DNA from: Candidatus Treponema caballi
GTDB lineage: Bacteria > Spirochaetota > Spirochaetia > Treponematales > Treponemataceae
Length of the DNA: 64,000 nucleotides
Assembly: GCA_018066285.1 (NCBI GenBank)
Contig: JAGHRS010000002.1
Coordinates: 1-64,000, forward strand
Direction: 5' to 3'
Shown one piece after another: positions 61,367 through 64,000 of the stretch (the first letter of the stretch is position 1; each line of letters opens with the position of its first letter). The notes under the pieces were generated by a model that worked only from the letters and a program-made list of their open reading frames with translations, did not search any database and was not told the DNA's origin. The position numbers and the translations under genes were made by a program.

Positions 61367-62407
61367 TTAGTCCGGATAGACCGGGTAGCATTCGTAGCCG
61401 GCGTTCTTGAGCTGCTGGCCGACGGTTTCGTCTGCGTTTTCAGGGACGACGACCGCGTAGTACACTGTGCCGCTTGAACGCTTTTCTTCCCGTATTTCAG
61501 CCTTGAATCCGCTTTTTGCGACGCGGTCTACAAGGACCTGTGCGTTTGCCTTGTCGCGGAAGAAACCGAGCTGCTGGTAGACGACTTTTGTGCTGTCAGA
61601 CGATGCGGCACTGGAAGCAGTTGCTGTTCCGCTGCCAGACGAAGCTGCTGTGCCCGCGCTGGCGGTTCCTGCCGTTGTATTGCTGGAAGCATCTGTTTCT
61701 CTGCTTGCAGCCTGCTCAGGGCGTACTGCCGGTACAAAGTACCAGAATGGAGCAGGCATGATGACCGCTCCTCCGTTTGCGACGGCGTCTTCAGGAGAGC
61801 CGGGGAACGAGTCGTGAATCTGGGTTGCGTACGTCTCGTCGCCGGTGAGGTACCAGAGCGTAAGAAGTACGACGGGTTTTACAATCTGCATGGATGACTG
61901 CTGGAGAGCGTTCTGAAGGACGGCGACAGGCTGGGCGAGCTCTTCAAGCGTCTCAACCTTGCACAGCCAGCTCCACACTGCATACAGCTTTACATAAGCC
62001 TGTGTTTCTGCACTTACTGACTGAAGGAATGCCGTACTCATGATGTAGTCTGCGCTTGCGGTGTCGCCTGTTGAAAGCGCGCAGCGTACAGCTCCAAGAA
62101 GGGGAGCCTCTGCTGCTGATGAGGCATTTCCGTTTGCCACTTTTACGGCAGCTGAATAATTCGCAGCAAGACTCCAGCTGTTTTTTGCGTCTGCGTAGAA
62201 ACCAAGCTGCTCCTGAAGGGAAGCAAGCTGAGAATAAGCGGTGACTTTCTGCTCTGCGGATGAAGCGGTCTGTGCTGTCTTTTTAAGCTCATCCATTTTT
62301 GAGGAGACTGAATCTTCGGGAAGGTCTGCTGCAAAAAGCGTGGCAGCCATAAGGAGTGGCGTGAGGAAAGCGGTCAGTTTTTTCAGGAAGCGCGTATCAG
62401 TCATCAT
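61367..62407 (-). CDS. SPOR-domain envelope protein
   Basis: A 346-residue exported protein. A signal peptide (LTAFLTPLLMAATLFA) is followed by helical repeats, then a Ser/Ala/Thr/Gly-rich linker (about 230-270) and a C-terminal SPOR domain (YQQLGFFRDKANAQVLVDRV to YAVVVPE) that binds denuded septal peptidoglycan. The start overlaps the LapA-like gene. Confidence 0.8.
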   Translation of the reverse strand: MMTDTRFLKKLTAFLTPLLMAATLFAADLPEDSVSSKMDELKKTAQTASSAEQKVTAYSQLASLQEQLGFYADAKNSWSLAANYSAAVKVANGNASSAAEAPLLGAVRCALSTGDTASADYIMSTAFLQSVSAETQAYVKLYAVWSWLCKVETLEELAQPVAVLQNALQQSSMQIVKPVVLLTLWYLTGDETYATQIHDSFPGSPEDAVANGGAVIMPAPFWYFVPAVRPEQAASRETDASSNTTAGTASAGTAASSGSGTATASSAASSDSTKVVYQQLGFFRDKANAQVLVDRVAKSGFKAEIREEKRSSGTVYYAVVVPENADETVGQQLKNAGYECYPVYPD

Positions 62408-62735
62408 TTATGGGACGGGCAACCGGCTGTTCGTCTTCTTCAGCGGCTGCCGGCTTTTTAGCAGCACCAGTCTTGCGAGCCGCCGGCTTTTTTGTGGAAG
62501 CAATCGGGTTCCTTTCCGGATAATCTGGATAGGAACGGGAAGAGCGTCTTCCGAAAGTGAACGGAATCATGATGAGCATGCCAAGGGCGAATGCAATCAG
62601 AATCGATATGTAGACCGGAACATCCGGATAGGTTACGAAAATCAGGGATACAGCGCACTTATTATCAAGATTGACGCCGACAAAGACAACGAGAAGTACT
62701 AAAAAAACAGCAAATAAAATCAATCGCCAGGGCAT
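62397..62735 (-). CDS. LapA-domain membrane protein
   Basis: A 112-residue protein with two transmembrane helices (WRLILFAVFLVLLVVFVGVN and PVYISILIAFALGMLIMIPF) and a polar tail with Lys/Ala repeats. Such LapA-type (DUF1049) proteins help envelope assembly in other bacteria. AAAGGAT precedes ATG 62735. It overlaps the SPOR gene by 11 nt. Confidence 0.75.
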   Translation of the reverse strand: MPWRLILFAVFLVLLVVFVGVNLDNKCAVSLIFVTYPDVPVYISILIAFALGMLIMIPFTFGRRSSRSYPDYPERNPIASTKKPAARKTGAAKKPAAAEEDEQPVARPINDD

Positions 62736-62769
62736 GATTACATCCTTTCTTACATTAATATACTGTCGT

Positions 62770-64000
62770 TTACTTTAAAAGTGTACCCCTGAAGGTATTA
62801 CCTGTCAATTCAAGCAGCTGTACCGTCTGGAATGTGCCAATGAGTGATGCGTCTGCCATGAAGACGACGTGTTCATCCTGCTCGGTGCGGCCGAGAAGCT
62901 CATCCGGATTATCCTTAGACACGCATTCACAGAGTACTTTGACAGTTGTTCCTGCACGCTTTGCCATTTCTGTGCGGTTTATCTCAAGCTGTGTCTCAAT
63001 GACACGTGCAAGACGGGCTTTCTTGATTTCCATTGAAATCTGGTCAGGCATGGTGCATGCTTTCGTGCCTTCGCGCGGATTGTAGTAGTACATGAAAGCC
63101 GCCTCGTAGCGCACTTCCTGAAGCAGTGTCACTGCTTCCTCAAAATCAGCGTCTGTTTCACCCGGGAAACCGAGCATGATGTCTGTCGTAAGACTGACAC
63201 CCGGAAGCTTTTCGCGGATCATGCGTACTTTTGCAAGATAATCTTCCCGGGTGTAGCGCCTGTTCATGGCGGCAAGAATGCGTGTAGAGCCATGCTGCAC
63301 CGGCAGATGGATGTGGCGGCAGAAGACGTCTTCCTTTGCTATGACGTCAATCAGGCGTTCTGAAAGGTCTTTAGGATGGCTCGACATGAAACGTACCCAG
63401 CCTATGTTGCTTTTTGTCTCGCGCAGGTGGTCGGCAATCATCTGCATGAGGACAGGAAAGTCGATATCATCTTCTGTCGGATGTGCTGCGCTTCCTGAAG
63501 CCGAAGCAGCTGCATTCCAGCGGTATGAATTGACGTTCTGTCCAAGCAGCGTGATTTCGCGCACGTTCTTTGCTGAAAGCAGGTCGAGTTCGTGAAGTAT
63601 TGCTTCGGGGCTTCGTGAAACTTCCCTGCCGCGGACATACGGAACGATGCAGTATGTGCAGAAATTGTTGCAGCCGTGCATGATCGGCACGTATGCCTGG
63701 AAAGCGCCGGGCTCGTACGAGAACTCGCTGAATGTGTAGACAGGTTCTTCTTCAATTGGGCCTGCTTTCACGCCGTTTTCGGCAGCGGTAATCAGATCAT
63801 CGAACTTATAGCGCTGGAATGTGCCGATGACATAATCAACAACGGGATACTGCTTCTTAAGCTCATCTTTAAGACGCTCAGCCATACAGCCGACGACAGC
63901 AAGCGTGAATGAGCTGCCCGCTTTTTTCCGCTGGCGGCCGAGCATCGTGTAGAAGCCGAGACGGCCGTCAATGCGGCTTTCGGCTGTTGCGCGCACCGAG
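62770..64000 (-). CDS. miaB: tRNA-2-methylthio-N6-dimethylallyladenosine synthase, 5' end beyond window
   Basis: The last 410 or so codons of a radical SAM methylthiotransferase modifying A37 of tRNAs. The visible part starts within the N-terminal UPF0004 domain (codons matching SVRATAESRI just after the expected NTC motif). The radical SAM cluster motif HGCNNFCTYCIVPYVRGRE and a C-terminal TRAM domain (GRTEQDEHVVF) follow. The frame continues to the window edge, so the start lies outside. A GTG at 63996 is not the true start. Confidence 0.92.
   Translation of the reverse strand, partial: SVRATAESRIDGRLGFYTMLGRQRKKAGSSFTLAVVGCMAERLKDELKKQYPVVDYVIGTFQRYKFDDLITAAENGVKAGPIEEEPVYTFSEFSYEPGAFQAYVPIMHGCNNFCTYCIVPYVRGREVSRSPEAILHELDLLSAKNVREITLLGQNVNSYRWNAAASASGSAAHPTEDDIDFPVLMQMIADHLRETKSNIGWVRFMSSHPKDLSERLIDVIAKEDVFCRHIHLPVQHGSTRILAAMNRRYTREDYLAKVRMIREKLPGVSLTTDIMLGFPGETDADFEEAVTLLQEVRYEAAFMYYYNPREGTKACTMPDQISMEIKKARLARVIETQLEINRTEMAKRAGTTVKVLCECVSKDNPDELLGRTEQDEHVVFMADASLIGTFQTVQLLELTGNTFRGTLLK

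Noticed and set aside
1-64000. tRNA or rRNA genes
   Set aside because: No cloverleaf with a GTTCGA-type T-arm or conserved rRNA blocks was noticed by eye; a covariance-model scan would be needed to be certain.

Overview
The window looks like chromosomal DNA of a host-associated spirochaete, most probably a Treponema or close relative. This is inferred from gene content: many lipoproteins with relaxed lipoboxes, a 7TM-SpoIIE phosphatase, a RarA protein with a long unknown C-terminal extension, outer-membrane barrels ending in phenylalanine, and a TvpA-like formylglycine-enzyme/C-type-lectin lipoprotein of the kind diversified by retroelements in Treponema. No rRNA, tRNA, CRISPR array, prophage or intact transposase was seen.

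Layout. 1-10276: a hybrid histidine kinase with an amino-acid-binding sensor, an ABC exporter pair, an SPFH protein with a small Arc-like partner, an outer-membrane barrel, AzlCD, a metallo-hydrolase and a YqiA-like esterase. 10277-10707: a glutamine synthetase relic abutting an IS3-like end, then the rpsU promoter. 10708-21105: rpsU, a sugar nucleotidyltransferase with mannose-6-phosphate isomerase, a coiled-coil protein with a histone-like tail directly before a type II topoisomerase pair (ParE/ParC type), a membrane protein, a YigZ protein and a lipoprotein. 21153-23889: MFS transporter and AsnRS on the minus strand.

23890-31300 is the accessory zone. It holds a REP-like hairpin, a PIN / Phd-like / PIN three-gene toxin-antitoxin operon under a consensus promoter with a palindromic operator, a pair of 36-bp repeats, the TvpA-like gene broken by one in-frame stop, YqeY, acetyltransferases, a small DNA-binding protein, an AraC-GyrI regulator, and a second toxin-antitoxin pair (XRE + PIN).

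31383-44604: an NFACT protein with a REC-like/HATPase/cNMP fusion, acetolactate synthase, Mrp, the 7TM-SpoIIE phosphatase, HisHF, RecQ, an OmpA-domain protein and an acyl-ACP thioesterase. 44753-48713: a complete potABCD polyamine operon (minus strand). 48871-64000: aldo/keto reductase with ferredoxin domain, rplM-rpsI, RecX, an HTH-REC regulator, galactokinase, a CYTH protein and adenylate kinase, the RarA fusion, a lipoprotein/barrel pair, folD-folE2, SPOR and LapA proteins, and a miaB gene running off the right edge.

Two observations stand out. First, at least eight genes that start transcription units lack a Shine-Dalgarno sequence and have a -10 hexamer ending 6-7 nt before the ATG. Genes inside operons have ordinary SD sites. 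This predicts frequent leaderless mRNAs. Second, the TvpA-like gene ends in a region with the codon pattern of a retroelement-diversified variable repeat, although no reverse transcriptase lies in the window.
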